From: Strigops habroptila
Lineage: Eukaryota; Chordata; Aves; Psittaciformes; Psittacidae
Direction: 5' to 3'
NCBI RefSeq assembly: GCF_004027225.2
Contig: NW_022651109.1
Span: 62,001-126,000 of the forward strand
Length of the DNA: 64,000 nucleotides
The stretch's first letter is position 1, and each line of letters starts with the position of its first letter. The translations under genes and the position numbers were made by a program. Shown piece after piece: positions 24,601 to 37,695 of the stretch. The notes beneath the pieces are model-generated. The model was given only the letters and a program-made list of their open reading frames with translations, was not told the DNA's origin and ran no database searches.

Positions 24601-26209
24601 GCTCTGTCCCTCTATCTGTCACCTCCACCCCAGCAGGGGGTGCTCTCCCCTCTACCTGTCACCACCCTTCCAGCAGGGGGCGCTCTCTCCTCTACCTATA
24701 ACTGCCCTTCCAGCAGGGGGCGCTCTCCCCATCTAGCTATCACCGCCCTTCCAGCAGGGGGCGCTCTGCCCTCTACCTATCACCGCCCTTCCAGTGGGGG
24801 GCGCTCTCCCCTCTATGTGTCACCTCCACCACAGCAGGGGGCGCTCTCCCCTCTACCTATCACCGCCCTTCCAGCAGGGGGCGCTCTCCCTATCTACTTA
24901 TCACCTCCACCCCAGTAGGGGGTGCTCTCCCATCTACCTATCACCTCCCCACCAGCAGAGGGCGCCCCCCCTGAGCTGCGTTGGCGCCCCCTGCAGGCGA
25001 ACTGCATCGACTCGACGGCGGCGCCCGAGGCCGTGTTCGCGGGGGAGGTCCGGCGCATGACGGCCGAGAGGATGAAGCCGCAGGAGCAGCTCACGCTGGA
25101 GCCCTACGAGAGGGACCACGCCGTGGTGGTGGGGGTCTACAGGTGCTGCCGGCGGCGGGGATGGGATGGACTGGAAGGGGATTGGAGGGCACTGGGATGG
25201 ACTGGAAGGGGATTGGAGGGCATTGGGGTGGACTGGGGTAGATTTGGAAGGGACTGGAAGAGTATTAGAGGGCATTGGGATGGACTGAGAGGGGATTGGA
25301 CGGCATTGGGGTGGACTGGGATAGATTTTTAAGGGACTGGGAGAGTATTAGAGGGCATTGGGATGGGCTGGAAGGGGATTGGAGGGCACTGGGATGGACT
25401 GGGAGGGGTTTGGAGGGCACTGGGATGGACTGGGAGGATATTAGAGGGCATTGGGGTGGAGTGGGAGATTTGGAAGGGACTGGGTGGGTATTAGAGGACA
25501 TTGGGATAGGCTGGGAGGGGACTGGGATAGACTGGGAGGAGACTGGGATGGTCTGGAAGGGGACTGGGATGGACTGGAAGGGGATTGGAGGGCATTGGGG
25601 TGGACTGGGATAGATTTGGAAGGGACTGGGGGGGTATTAGAGGGCATTGGGATAGGCTGGGAGGGGACTGGGATAGACTGGGATGGACTGGGAGGGGATC
25701 AGAAGGCATTGAGATGGACTGGGGGGGTATTAGAGGGCATTGGGAGGAACTGAGATGGTCTGGAAGGAGACTGGGATATACTGGGAGGGTACTAGAAGGC
25801 ATTGGGATAGACTGGGGGGGTATTAGAAGGCACTGGGATATACTGGGAGGGTACTAGAAGGCATTGGGATAGACTGGGGGGGTATTAGAAGGCACTGGAA
25901 TATACTGGGAGGGTATTAGAGCACACTGGGATGGACTGGGAGGGCATTAGGGGGCACTGGGATGGACTGGGAGGGTATTAGAGCTCACTGGAATAGACTG
26001 GGAAGGACAGGGGTGGTCTGGAAGGGGACTGGGAGGGACTGGAGGTCATTACAGTAGGCTTGGAGGACACTGGGATATACTGGGAGGGGATTGGAGGGCA
26101 CTGGGATGGAATGGGAGCAACTGGGACATACTGGGAGGGGAGACCGGGATCACGTGACCGGGTGATGTGACCCCCTCCTCTCCCCAGGCCCCCCCCGAAG
26201 GAGAAGTGA
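18611..26209 (+). CDS. FBL: Fibrillarin, rRNA 2'-O-methyltransferase
   Basis: Nine exons join in frame: 18611-18620, 19466-19513, 20293-20460, 21199-21293, 21724-21894, 23041-23173, 24103-24215, 24997-25142 and 26188-26209 (TGA), giving 301 residues against about 321 in human. Fibrillarin is the catalytic subunit of C/D-box snoRNPs in the nucleolus and Cajal bodies. It methylates rRNA riboses and also a histone H2A glutamine. Residues 1 to about 70 are an RGG/GAR domain starting MRPGFSPRGG, somewhat shorter than in mammals. The Rossmann methyltransferase follows, with the SAM motif [15 protein letters not shown], then [17 protein letters not shown] and GGHFLISIK, and the conserved tail [20 protein letters not shown]. 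The first donor (CAG|GTCCCG) is weak. Every sizeable intron is filled with its own tandem repeat. The identification is secure. Confidence 0.97.
18640..19340 (+). repeat. GGGGGGAATGGGATGAACTG repeat in FBL intron 1
   Basis: About 700 G-rich bases of GGGGAATGGG, GATGAACTGGG and GGGATGGGAAT units, beginning only about 20 bases after the donor. Confidence 0.88.
19680..20275 (+). repeat. CCCAGTCTATCCCAGT repeat in FBL intron 2
   Basis: C-rich units such as CAATCCCCTCCCAGTCTATC run up to the acceptor before 20293. They are the strand complement in type of the G-rich repeats in introns 1 and 3. Confidence 0.88.
20475..21160 (+). repeat. GGGATAGACTGGGAGGGGAT repeat in FBL intron 3
   Basis: About 690 bases of 15-bp-type GGGATAGACTGGGAG units with GGGGATTGGGGGG spacers; strongly G-rich on the coding strand. 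Confidence 0.88.
21433..21715 (+). repeat. 156-bp direct duplication in FBL intron 4
   Basis: The block starting with ACCTTCTCAAGCTCCACA at about 21,446 is repeated at about 21,602 with few differences, including GGTGGCACTGGGAGCACTGG and the GTGTGTGCCATGTCCCC end. Confidence 0.85.
22060..22990 (+). repeat. 52-bp minisatellite in FBL intron 5
   Basis: About 17-18 very similar copies of a 52-bp unit containing GGCACCATGTCCATGGAGAT and TGTCCTATGGGTGAT. Spacing is exact, for example from 22,161 to 22,213. Confidence 0.95.
23260..24065 (+). repeat. GGTGGTTTTGGGGTC repeat in FBL intron 6
   Basis: Repeated blocks of GAGGTGGTTTTGGGGTCCT, TCAAGAAGGTTCTGGAGAAG and GGGAGAAGGTCTGGAGGCTC fill the intron. 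Some 200-base blocks recur, for example near 23,420 and 23,760. Confidence 0.85.
24509..24998 (+). repeat. 40-bp repeat carrying CTCF-like motifs, FBL intron 7
   Basis: Twelve tandem units of 40-41 bp each hold a core like CCAGCAGGGGGCGCTCT (AGCAG/AGTGG/AGTAG cores at 24511, 24551, 24591, 24632, 24672, 24712, 24753, 24793, 24833, 24873, 24914 and 24953). A reverse-strand copy (CCTGCAGGGGGCGCCAA) at 24982-24998 overlaps the acceptor of FBL exon 8. The core closely fits the known CTCF consensus. Binding itself is inferred. Confidence 0.85.
25150..26140 (+). repeat. GGGATGGACTGGGAGG repeat in FBL intron 8
   Basis: About 1 kb of GGCATTGGGATGGACTGGGA and GGGGTATTAGA units. It is a relative of the intron 3 repeat but has a different unit order. 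Confidence 0.87.
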
Positions 26210-26364
26210 CGCCTCTTCCTCCTCCTCCTCCTCCTCCCCCCTCCCCTTCGGGGGGCGGGGCCAGCGCAGGCCCCGCCCCCTCCGCCACTTTGGGGCGAAT
26301 TCTCTTGGTTTTGGGGTTGTTTTTTGGGGGGGGGAGGGGCTCAAAAATGGGGTTTTGTTACAAA

Positions 26365-26370
26365 AATAAA
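26365..26370 (+). terminator. FBL: Poly(A) signal of FBL
   Basis: AATAAA lies 156 bases after the TGA at 26207-26209. Confidence 0.85.
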
Positions 26371-26579
26371 CGGGGAAAAAACCCAACTTTGGTGGTTGGG
26401 GCAGTTAATGGGGGGGAATTAGGGTTGGGGGGGGGATTAACCCTTGGGGAGGGTTGAAAGGGGGGCACTAGGACCCTGCGGACACCATTGGGACCATTAT
26501 GGGGGGCACTAGGACCCTGGGAACCCCCAGTTCATCCCAGTTCGTCCCCTCTAGGGTTTACTGGGACCCCATTAAAGCC

Positions 26580-26860
26580 CCTCTCAGCCACTGGGAGCAA
26601 CTGGGGGGCACTGGGAGGGAATTGGGGGGGAACTGGGGGCAATTGGGGGCAACTGGGAGCAATGGGGGGGAACTGGGGGCAATTGGGGGCAACTGGGAGC
26701 AACTGGGGGGAAATGGGAGGGAACTGGGGGGGAACTGGGGCCAATGGGGGGCAACTGGGGGGAAATGGGAGGGGAACTGGGGGGGAACTGGGGGCAAATG
26801 GGGGGGAACTGGGGGCAACTGGGACCCTCCCCATTGACCCCCCCCCTATTCCAACCATTC
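26580..26860 (+). repeat. GGGGGCAACTGGGAGCAAT repeat downstream of FBL
   Basis: About 280 bases of AACTGGGGGCAATTGGGGGC-type units. No gene is visible here. Confidence 0.85.
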
Positions 26861-27009
26861 AGTCCAATGGGGGGGGGAACTGAACTGGGACCAGTTTAGA
26901 CCCGTGTGTCCCTCCCAGTTAAGGCCCCCCCTCCCCGCAAAGCATGCTGGGAGTGGGGCCAGCCCAGCTTAATGAGTGTCCCCAATTAACCCCCCCCCCC
27001 CCCCCCCGG

Positions 27010-27200
27010 GAGCTCTTGAGGAGCAGCCACCTGATTGGTCAATGCAAGAGGAGCCGTTGCTTGATTGGTCAATGAAAGAGGAGCCGCCACCTGATTGGCT
27101 GCCGCAAGGCCAGGGCGAGGCAGAAGGAGCTGAGTCAGCTCCAGCCCAGCCCGGTTCAAGCCAGTTCAGGCCAGTTCAGGCCAGTTCAAGCCGGTGACGG
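27010..27200 (+). promoter_or_regulatory. Orphan promoter-like cluster: three ATTGG boxes, AP-1-like site
   Basis: Three repeated GATTGG elements (about 27,033-27,103), the palindromic AP-1-like GCTGAGTCAGC near 27,130, then three or four copies of CCAGTTCAGG. It follows a run of 20 Cs. No coding exon with a clear splice structure is tied to it. A 32-codon frame begins at 27,236 (MDPLLALEVLGG), but nothing supports it. Confidence 0.4.
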
Positions 27201-27389
27201 CGGTTGGGGTTCAACTGGGATTGGCAGGGAACCGGATGGACCCGCTCCTTGCCCTGGAGGTCCTGGGAGGTGCCTTCAAGGGGCTTCTAGGGTTGGACTG
27301 GGAGGGACTGGGAGGGACTGGGAGGTCGTGGTGATGGGCAAGAGGATGAGTTGTGGGTGTAGGTCCTTCTCCTCCTCTTCTAGAAGGAC

Positions 27390-28225
27390 CAAAGGGGACC
27401 CTATGGTGGCCATCACCACCTTCATCCAGAAGGACCATGGTGGCCATCACTATCCTCATCCAGAAGGACCATGGTGGCCATCACCATCCTCATCCAGAAG
27501 GACCATGGTGGCCATCGCCATCTTCATCCAGAAGGACCATGGTGGCCATCACTATCCTCATCCAGAAGGACCATGGTGGCCATCACCATCTTCATCCAGA
27601 AGGACCATGGTGGCCATCACCACCTTCATCCAGAAGGACCATGGTGGCCATCACCATCTTCATCCAGAAGGACCATGGTGGCCATCACCATCTTCATCCA
27701 GAAGGACCATGGTGGCCATCAACCTCTTCTAGAAGGACCATGGTGGCCATCACCACCTTCATCCAGAAGGACCATGGTGGCCATCACCATCTTCATCCAG
27801 AAGGACCATGGTGGCCATCACTATCCTCATCCAGAAGGACCATGGTGGCCATCACCATCCTCATCCAGAAGGACCATGGTGGCCATCACCATCTTCATCC
27901 AGAAGGACCATGGTGGCCATCACCACCTTCATCCAGAAGGACCATGGTGGCCATCACCATCTTCATCCAGAAGGACCATGGTGGCCATCACCATCTTCAT
28001 CCAGAAGGACCATGGTGGCCATCACCATCCTCATCCAGAAGGACCATGGTGGCCATCACCATCCTCATCCAGAAGGACCATGGTGGCCATTACTATCCTC
28101 ATCCAGAAGGACCATGGTGGCCATCACTATCCTCATCTTCTAGAAGGACCATGGTGGCCATCACCATCTTCGTCCAGAAGGACCATGGTGGCCATCACCA
28201 TCTTCATCCAGAAGGATCATAGTGG
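27390..28225 (+). repeat. 34-bp minisatellite
   Basis: About 24 tandem copies of a 34-bp unit containing CCATGGTGGCCATCACCATC and TTCATCCAGAAGGA. As 34 is not a multiple of three and the unit has no stop, all three frames are open, which produces 280-residue false frames. Confidence 0.95.
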
Positions 28226-28429
28226 CCACCACATCATAGGACCTCTTGGTCAAGCTCTTCCACCCAATGAGGAGCCAAAGGTCTGGGCTGGAGCCAGGTC
28301 CTGGTGGCCTCTCAACTACCTTCTCCATCCATAGGTTCTCCATCCATTGAGGTGTCACCTTCTGGAGTCCAACCCCACCAAAGGCCACATCCTGGTGGCC
28401 ACTCAACCATCCTCCGGCCAATGAGGAGC

Positions 28430-30075
28430 CACGTTCTATGGGTCAACCCCATCCGAGATGTCACTTGGGACCTTCTCAACCATGGGCTGGTGTCCAATGA
28501 GGAGCCACGTTTGGGATCAGATCCCATTGGAGATGCACCAATTGACCATCTTCACCCAGTTCCGGGCCCTGGAATCCATCAAGGAGCCACATTTGGGATC
28601 AGATCCCATTGGAGATCAACCACCTTCACCCATTCCCATGTCCTGGAATCCATCAAGGACCCACATTTAGGACCAGATCCCATTGGAGATCAACCACCTT
28701 CACCCATTCCCATGCCCTGGAACCATCATGGAGCCACATTTGGGACCAGATCCCATTGGAGATCAACCACCTTCACCCATTCCCATGCCCTGGAACCATC
28801 ATGGAGCCACATTTGGGACCAGATCCCATTGGAGATGCCCCAATCAACCACCTTCACCCATTCCCGTGGCCTGGAATCCATCAAGGACCCACATTTGGGA
28901 CCAGATCCCATTGGAGATGAACCCTGGTACCATCTTCTCCCATTCCCATGTCCTGGAATCCCTCATGGAGCCACATTAAGGAATCAGATCCCATTGGAGA
29001 TGTGTCCTTGCTGCCCTATTGACCGTCTTCACCCAGTTCTATGTCCTGGAATCCATCAAGGACCCACATTTGGGATCAAATCCCATTGGAAATGTGTCCT
29101 TGGTGCCATCCTCTCACATCTCCATGTCCTGGAATCCATCATGGACCCACATTTAGGACCAGATCCCATTGGAGATGCACCAATTGACCATCTCCTTCCA
29201 TCTCCACATGCTCATATCCATCAAGGAGCCACGTTTGGCATCGGATCCCATTGGAGATTCATCATTTGACCATCTTCTCCCATCTCCATGTCCTGGAACC
29301 ATCATGGACCCACATTTAGGACCAAATCCCATTGGAGATGCCCCAATCGACCACCTTTACCTATTCCCATGTCCTGGAATCAATCATGGAGCCACATTTG
29401 GGACCAAATCCCATTGGAGATGCCCCAATTGACCACCTTTGCCCATTCCCATGCCCTGGAACCATCATGGACCTACATTTAAGACCAGATCCCATTGGAG
29501 ATCAACCACCTTCACCCATTCCCATGCCTTGGAATCCACCAGAGACCCACATTTGGGACCAAATCCCATTGGAGATGCTCTTACCGACCACCTTTACCTA
29601 TTCCCATGTCCTGGAATCCATCATAGACCCACATTTGGCATCACATCCCATTGGACATCAACTACTTTCTCCCATTCCCACGTCCTGCAATCCGTCACGG
29701 ACCCACATTTAGGACCAGATCCCATTGGAGATGCTCCTACCGACCACCTTTACCTATTCCCATGTCCTGGAATCCATCATAGACCCACATTTGGCATCAG
29801 ATCCCATTGGACATCAACCACGTTCTCCCATTCCCATGTCCTGCAATCCATCACGGACCCACATTTAGGACCAGATCCCATTGGAGATGAACCCTGATCC
29901 CACCTTCACCCATCCCCATGCCCTGGAATCCATTATGGACCCACATTTAGGACGAAATCCCATTGGACATCAACCACCTTCTCCCATTCCCATGTCCTGC
30001 AATCCATCGCGGACCCACATTTAGGACCAGATCCCATTGGAGATGAACCCTGGTCCCACCTTCACCCATTCCCAT
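28430..30075 (+). repeat. Minisatellite of about 75-90 bp upstream of KLK-like A
   Basis: Some 18-20 copies of a variable unit marked by CCAGATCCCATTGGAGAT, CACCCATTCCCATG and CCACATTTGGGA. Each copy also holds a CCATTGG box. It ends about 115 bases before the TATA element of KLK-like gene A. Confidence 0.9.
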
Positions 30076-30189
30076 GGCCTGGAACCCATCCGGGAGCCGC
30101 GTCTGGAGCTTCCTGGCTGCAAGCGGAAGGTTCCGGAGCGGCGCCGGGATCAGGCGCGGGCGGAGGGAGCCTCTTCCTCCTCCAGCCCC

Positions 30190-30266
30190 ACATAAAAGGC
30201 CCCAGGACAAGCGGTGGCAGGAGAAGACGCGGCCGCATCCGCCCGGGAGGAGCCGCTCCCGCCCCG
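30190..30266 (+). promoter_or_regulatory. TATA element and non-coding exon 1 of KLK-like A
   Basis: ATAAAAG at 30192-30198 lies about 25-30 bases before a probable start. The leader exon ends at the donor GCCCCG|GTAGGG after 30266. The ATG exon begins at 31381. Confidence 0.65.
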
Positions 30267-30269
30267 GTA

Positions 30270-31330
30270 GGGACACGGGGCCCGTTCCCAGCCCCTTTCC
30301 CATCCCCCTTTGCCCTATTCCCATCCCTATTCCCAGCCCTTTTCCCTTCCCCCTTTTCCCACCCCTCCTTTTCCCTATTCCCATCCCCCTTTTCCCTTTT
30401 CCAACCCCTTTTCCCTTCCCCTTTTCCCACCTTTCCTTTTCCCATCCCTTTTCCCTTCCCCCTTTTCTCTGTTCCCATCCATTCCCACCCCTCCTTTTCC
30501 CATCCCCCTGTTCCCATCCCCCTTTTCCCTGTTCTCATCTCTATCCCATCGCTATTCCCATCCTTCTTCCCTTCCCCCTTTTCCCACCCCTCCTTTTCCC
30601 ATCCCCTTTTCCCTATTCCCGTCTCTGTTCCCTTCCCCCTTTGTCCTTTTCCCCCTCCTTTTCTCACCCCTCCTCTTCCCATTCCCCTTTGCCCTCTTCC
30701 CATCCCTTTCCCTTCCCCCTTTTCCCACTCCTCCTCTTCCCATCCCCCTTTCCAGTCCTTCCCCCTTTTCCCTTCCTCCCTTCCCTTCTTTTTCCCTTCT
30801 TTTTCCCTTCTTTTTCCCTTCTTTTTCCCTTCTTTTTCCCTTCTTTTTCTTCCTTTTCTTCCTTCTTTTTTTCCTTCTGTTTCTTCCTTCTTTTTTTCCT
30901 TTTCTTCCTTTTTTCCTTCTTTTTTCCTTCCTTTTTTCCTTCTTTTTTTCCTTCTTTTTTTTCGCTTGTTTCCTTCCTTTTTTCCCTTTTTTCCTTTTTT
31001 TCTTTCTGCCTCCTTTCTTCCTTCTTTTTTCTTCCTTCTTTCTTCCTTTTTCCCTTCTTTTTCTTTCCCCAATCCCCTTTTTTCCCTCTTTTCCCATTCC
31101 CTCTTTTTTCCCCATTCCCCTTTCCCCCCATTCTCCCTTTTTCTTCCTATTCCCCCTTTTCCCATCCCCACTTTTCTTCCCATTCCCTTTTTTTCCCCAT
31201 TCCCCTTTTCTTCCCATCCCCTTTCCCCCTTATTTTCCCCTCTTTTTTCCCTTCTTTTCCCTTCTTTTTCCACCCCACTTTTCCCTTCCCTTCTCCCAAC
31301 CCTCGTCCATCGCTCCCTGTCCCCAGAGGT
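30270..31330 (+). repeat. 1-kb polypyrimidine tract, intron 1 of KLK-like A
   Basis: Almost pure C/T: first CCCTTTTCCCATCCC-type units, then CTTCTTTTTCC units (30,770-31,060), then CCCCATTCCC again. The opposite strand reads as a Lys/Glu/Gly-rich false frame. Confidence 0.9.
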
Positions 31331-31396
31331 CCATGTCCCCATCCCAATCCCACCATCTCCCCCTCTCCGTGTCCCCTCAGCTCCCGGTGCTCCGGC

Positions 31397-33519
<2,123 letters not shown>

Positions 33520-33683
33520 AAGCTCCCAACCCGGCCTCACACTGGCCATGGGATGGACCCACCAAGAGCTTCGCTTCCTCCTCCTCTTCCATGACGAAGG
33601 TCCCCAGAGCCGGCCGGCCCGAGCGCTGGGTGAGGAGCAGGCAGGGGTTGACCACAAGGACCCTGTTGAGATGTTGCTGGATG

Positions 33684-33689
33684 AATAAA
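33684..33689 (+). terminator. Poly(A) signal of KLK-like A
   Basis: AATAAA lies 165 bases after the stop at 33517-33519 and is followed by GT-rich sequence. Confidence 0.85.
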
Positions 33690-33799
33690 GGGGTGTTGGA
33701 CGTGGCTTTTCACCACGTCTTCTGCTGCTGGAGAAGGGGAAGAGGTGGCCCGAGGTGCCCTGAAGCTCGTAGGGGCAGGAGAACATCGAGTACGCAGTC

Positions 33800-36700
33800 T
33801 TTGGGGCAGACCTCCTGGCCCCCAAGGGGGTAGACCTGTTGGCCCTAGCTGACCCATTGGCTCCATTGTGGGGTAGACCTGTTGGCCCTGGTAGGGTTGA
33901 CCTATTGGCTCCCCCATGGGGTACACATAGACCTGGGTTGACCTGTTAGCCCTACCATGGGGTTGACCCATGGGCTAGATCCACAGCCATGGGGTAGACC
34001 TGTTCGCCCCACCATGAGGCACATCTATTGGGCAGTTTGGGGTCACCCAGAGCTCTTTGCGCCACCATGGAGGGGACAAAACCCACCTTGGTGTCCTCCA
34101 ACAACAGCAACAAGCCCCAGAGCATTGATGGGGGGGGGGATTTCCCCTCCATGGTGTCCTCATGGTCCCATCTTGGTGGTGGGATGGGCTGGAGGACATG
34201 TCTCTAAGACGTTGATAGGCTTCAAAAGCACCTCAAGATGTTCCCCTGGTGCAAGAGGAGACCTGGTGAGGCCAGAACATCCCCATGTCTCAACAAGGTG
34301 TCACCAAGGGTGTGGGGCTGGTCCGGCCACCACTGTGGACAAAGAGGTTTTGGTCCAGGTCCAGATCTCCAAGGTAGCGGAGGAACCATTGTCCATCATG
34401 GCTGCGGTCAATGGTGGCCAATGGTGACTTGTAGCAGGTTCAACCACCTTCCAGCAAGCCATGAAGGAGGTTTGGTTTGGAGGGTCCACATGGTGATGGT
34501 CATCAGCTGTGGTGGGATACCACAATGGGCTTGGAGGTCTGGTCAATGTGTCCATGGAGCTCTGGTTGGTGTGTCCATTAAGAGCTGGTCAATGTGTCCA
34601 TGGAGGTCTGGTCAATGTGTCCATGGAGCTCTGGTTGCTGTGTCCATGGAGGTCTGGTCACCATGTGCATGGAGCTTTGGTCAATGTGTCCATGGAGTCA
34701 ACATGTCCATGGGGGTCTGGTCCATGTGTCCATGGAGCTGTAGAAGCCACAGCCAGGTCCTCGAGGTCCACTTGGTCACCGTGTCCATGGAGCTGAGGTT
34801 GTGTCCATGTGTCCAATGTGTCTCCAATGTGTCCATGGAGGTCTGGTCAATGTGTCCATGGAGTCAATGTGTCCATAGAGGTCTGGTCACCATGTCCATG
34901 GAGCTCTGGTCGATGTGTCCATTAAGAACTGGTCACTGTGTCCATGAAGGTCTGGTCAAGATGTCCAAGGAGGTGTAGAAGCCACAACCAAGTCCATGAG
35001 TTCCACTTGGTCACCACATCCATGGAGCTGAGGTTGACCCATCCCTTGGTCAAGTCAAAGTGACCACCACAGATCCTGCTCCTGCTGCCCATGAAGACGA
35101 GCCACCAACCAGCATGGGTGCCCAAGGAGGTCTCCATGTCCATATGGACTCAACGGTGGGTGCTGGACCACCAACGGTGGCGGCGGGGGGACGGTCCCCA
35201 AAGCCAAACACCCCCCAGGTTGAGCCACCACCACTCCCATGTCCCTTGTGTCACCCAGGGCACCGCCACCCACGGCGCCACCAACCCCAATGTGTCAGCC
35301 AGGGCCACCCCTTTGTGTCACCCAGGGCATTGCCACCCATGGAGCCAACCTTGGGGCCACCCCCGTGTCAGCCGGGCCACGGCCACCCCTTGTGTGTCAC
35401 CCGTGAGGCCACCAGGGAGGGGTTGGAGGACAAGGAGGAGGCAGAGCCCTGCCCCTATGAGCTGGACGTGGTGGGATGAGGGTGGACCAGGAGGTCCTGG
35501 GTGGCCTTGGCAGTGGGTGGCAGGTCCAGGCTTGGCTCTCCCTGGGCCCCGCGGGGGGGGTGAAGTCATTGGCTCCAGTGACACCACCTCAGATGGGACC
35601 TGAGGAACTGGGAGAACTGGTTTGGGCCCAGCCCCTGCCTCAGGCGCTGGGAGCTTGGCAGAGGCGGGTCCACGTCTCCAGTGGGGCCCCACCAGGTTCC
35701 TGCTTGGGCTTCATGGCTCCTGCTGTGTGTTCCACACACCCCCATGGGGGTCCATACGCCCCTCATGGCCCCCCCCATGTGTCCCGTGGCCCCCCCATGT
35801 CACATTCTGTGCCCCAATGTCCCCTCATGTTCCTCTATGTCCCCCCATGTCCCTTCATGGCCCACCATGTGCCACATCTCCCCCACCATGTTCTCCCCCA
35901 TGGCCCCCTCATGGCCCCCTATGTCCTCCCTATCACCCCAATGCCCCCCTGTGTCCCCCTCATGGCCCACAGTGTCCCCTCCTGGCTTCCTATGTCCCCT
36001 TATGACCCCTCCAAGTGCCTTCATGGGACCTCCATGGATGGGATCTCCATGCACCAGCCCTCCATGCATAGGTTCTTCCTGGATGAGACCTCCATGAATG
36101 GCTTCTTCATGGAGCAGACACCACGGCTTGAGATCCTGGTGGACACCATCCCAGTGGATGAGCTCTTTGTGGGGCAGATCTCCCTGGGAGAAGCTCGCTA
36201 TGAACCTCCTGTGTGGCCCACACCTCCACGGGGTGGGATCTCCATTGGACAACACCCCAGTAGGTGCCACCTCCATGGGCCAAATGGAGGCCACAACCTC
36301 TTTGCTGAGGAGCTCCATGGATCTGGTGGGACCAAATCCAAGCTCCAGCTTCCTCCTGCCACCAGCAGAGAGCGAGATCAGCATCTTCCAACCGTGATTC
36401 ATCCCAACCATGGTCTTCTCCACCCTTAGTTGCTCCTCAGGCTTTTAATTGAGCCTTGAGCTGCTCCCAGCTTCGTCTCCCAACCCCACCAAAGGGACCA
36501 CTGAAGAAGCCCAAAGGTGCCTTCAAACCACCGCGTTGATGCTCTGCTGCCACCACCATTGAGGATGAGCAGGGTCGGGGTGGCTTTAGAGGACCCATCG
36601 CTACCTTAACGCCTTCTTCTCGCTGTAGGACGTGCTGGAGCCTGAACATGGATCAGCCAAGGGAGGAGAACCATCACTGGGGTCATTGGGGACCTCCAGT

Positions 36701-37690
36701 GTGGTGGTGTCCTTCAAGGGATGTGTGGACCATAATGGAGGTGGGGGGGTTCCTCCTTGATGGTGGCGTCCATCCATTCCATATGGGATGGGAGGACACA
36801 TGGTGGTGTCCTGCTGGCTTCTGGGCCAGCTGGGTGGAGGGACGGACGTAGGGATGGACAGAGGGATAACATAGGGATGGACACAGGGATGGACAGAAGG
36901 ATGAACATAGGGATGGATGGAGAGATGGACATAGGGATGGACACAGGGATGGAAGGAGAGATGGGCATAGGGATGGACATAGGGATGGATGGAGAAATGG
37001 ACATAGAGAGATGGATGGAGAGAGGGATGGACATTGAGATGGATGGAGAGATGGAGGAGAAGGATGGAGAGATGGATAGACAGGGATGGAGGGATGGACA
37101 GACGCAGGGATGGACACGTAGGTGGACACAGAGATGAAGAGATGGATGAAGGAATGGATCAGTAGATGGCCAGATGGACATCCAGATGGGAGGACAGATG
37201 GATGAGCTGAGGGATGAGCAGATGGAGATACGGATGGATGGATGGAGAGATGATGGATGATGGATGATGGATGGATGGATGGATGATGGATGATGGATGA
37301 TGGATGGATGGATGGATGGATGATGGATGATGGATGATGGATGGATGGATGGATGATGGATGATGGATGGATGGATGATGGATGGATGGATGGATGATGG
37401 ATGGATGGATGGAGGATGGATGATGGATGGATGGATGGATGATGGATGGATGGAGGATGGATGATGGATGGATGATGGATGGATGGACTTACAGTCGGAT
37501 GACACATGGACAGCCACTCAGGTAGACAACCATCTCCACGGCTCCCAGACGGACAGAGGCGCTTTGGGACCTCCCCGAGCTCCACGTCTGGAGCTGGGTG
37601 GTTCCCTCTTCTCCCGGTGTTCCCTTTGGGAACATCAAAGCCATAATCAACCTCCGGGACCAGGGAGGTGACGCCCACGTTGTCCAACCA
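33800..37690. other. Intergenic region between KLK-like A and B
   Basis: No supported gene on either strand. It holds short repeats: GGGGTAGACCTGTTGGCCC (about 33,830-34,010), TGTCCATGGAGGTCTGGTCA (34,540-34,970), CCCCATGTCCCC (35,750-36,010), GGGATGGACATAGGGATGGA (36,840-37,145) and the tetranucleotide-type GATGGATGGATG (37,220-37,490). The rest looks like unique but non-coding sequence. The open frames lack splice, codon or domain support. Confidence 0.6.
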
Positions 37691-37695
37691 CCCTT

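Noticed and set aside
27353-28334. Three parallel frames of 134-289 residues
   Set aside because: All three frames give the same 34-residue period because the 34-bp unit has no stop; this is a minisatellite artefact.
35083-36429. Possible extra gene between proteases A and B
   Set aside because: Open frames of 139 and 317 residues have no recognisable domain, no signal peptide, no matching splice sites and overlap short CCCCATGTCCCC repeats.
36683-37687. 334-residue Ser/His/Pro minus-strand frame
   Set aside because: Readout of the GATGGATG tetranucleotide-type repeat.
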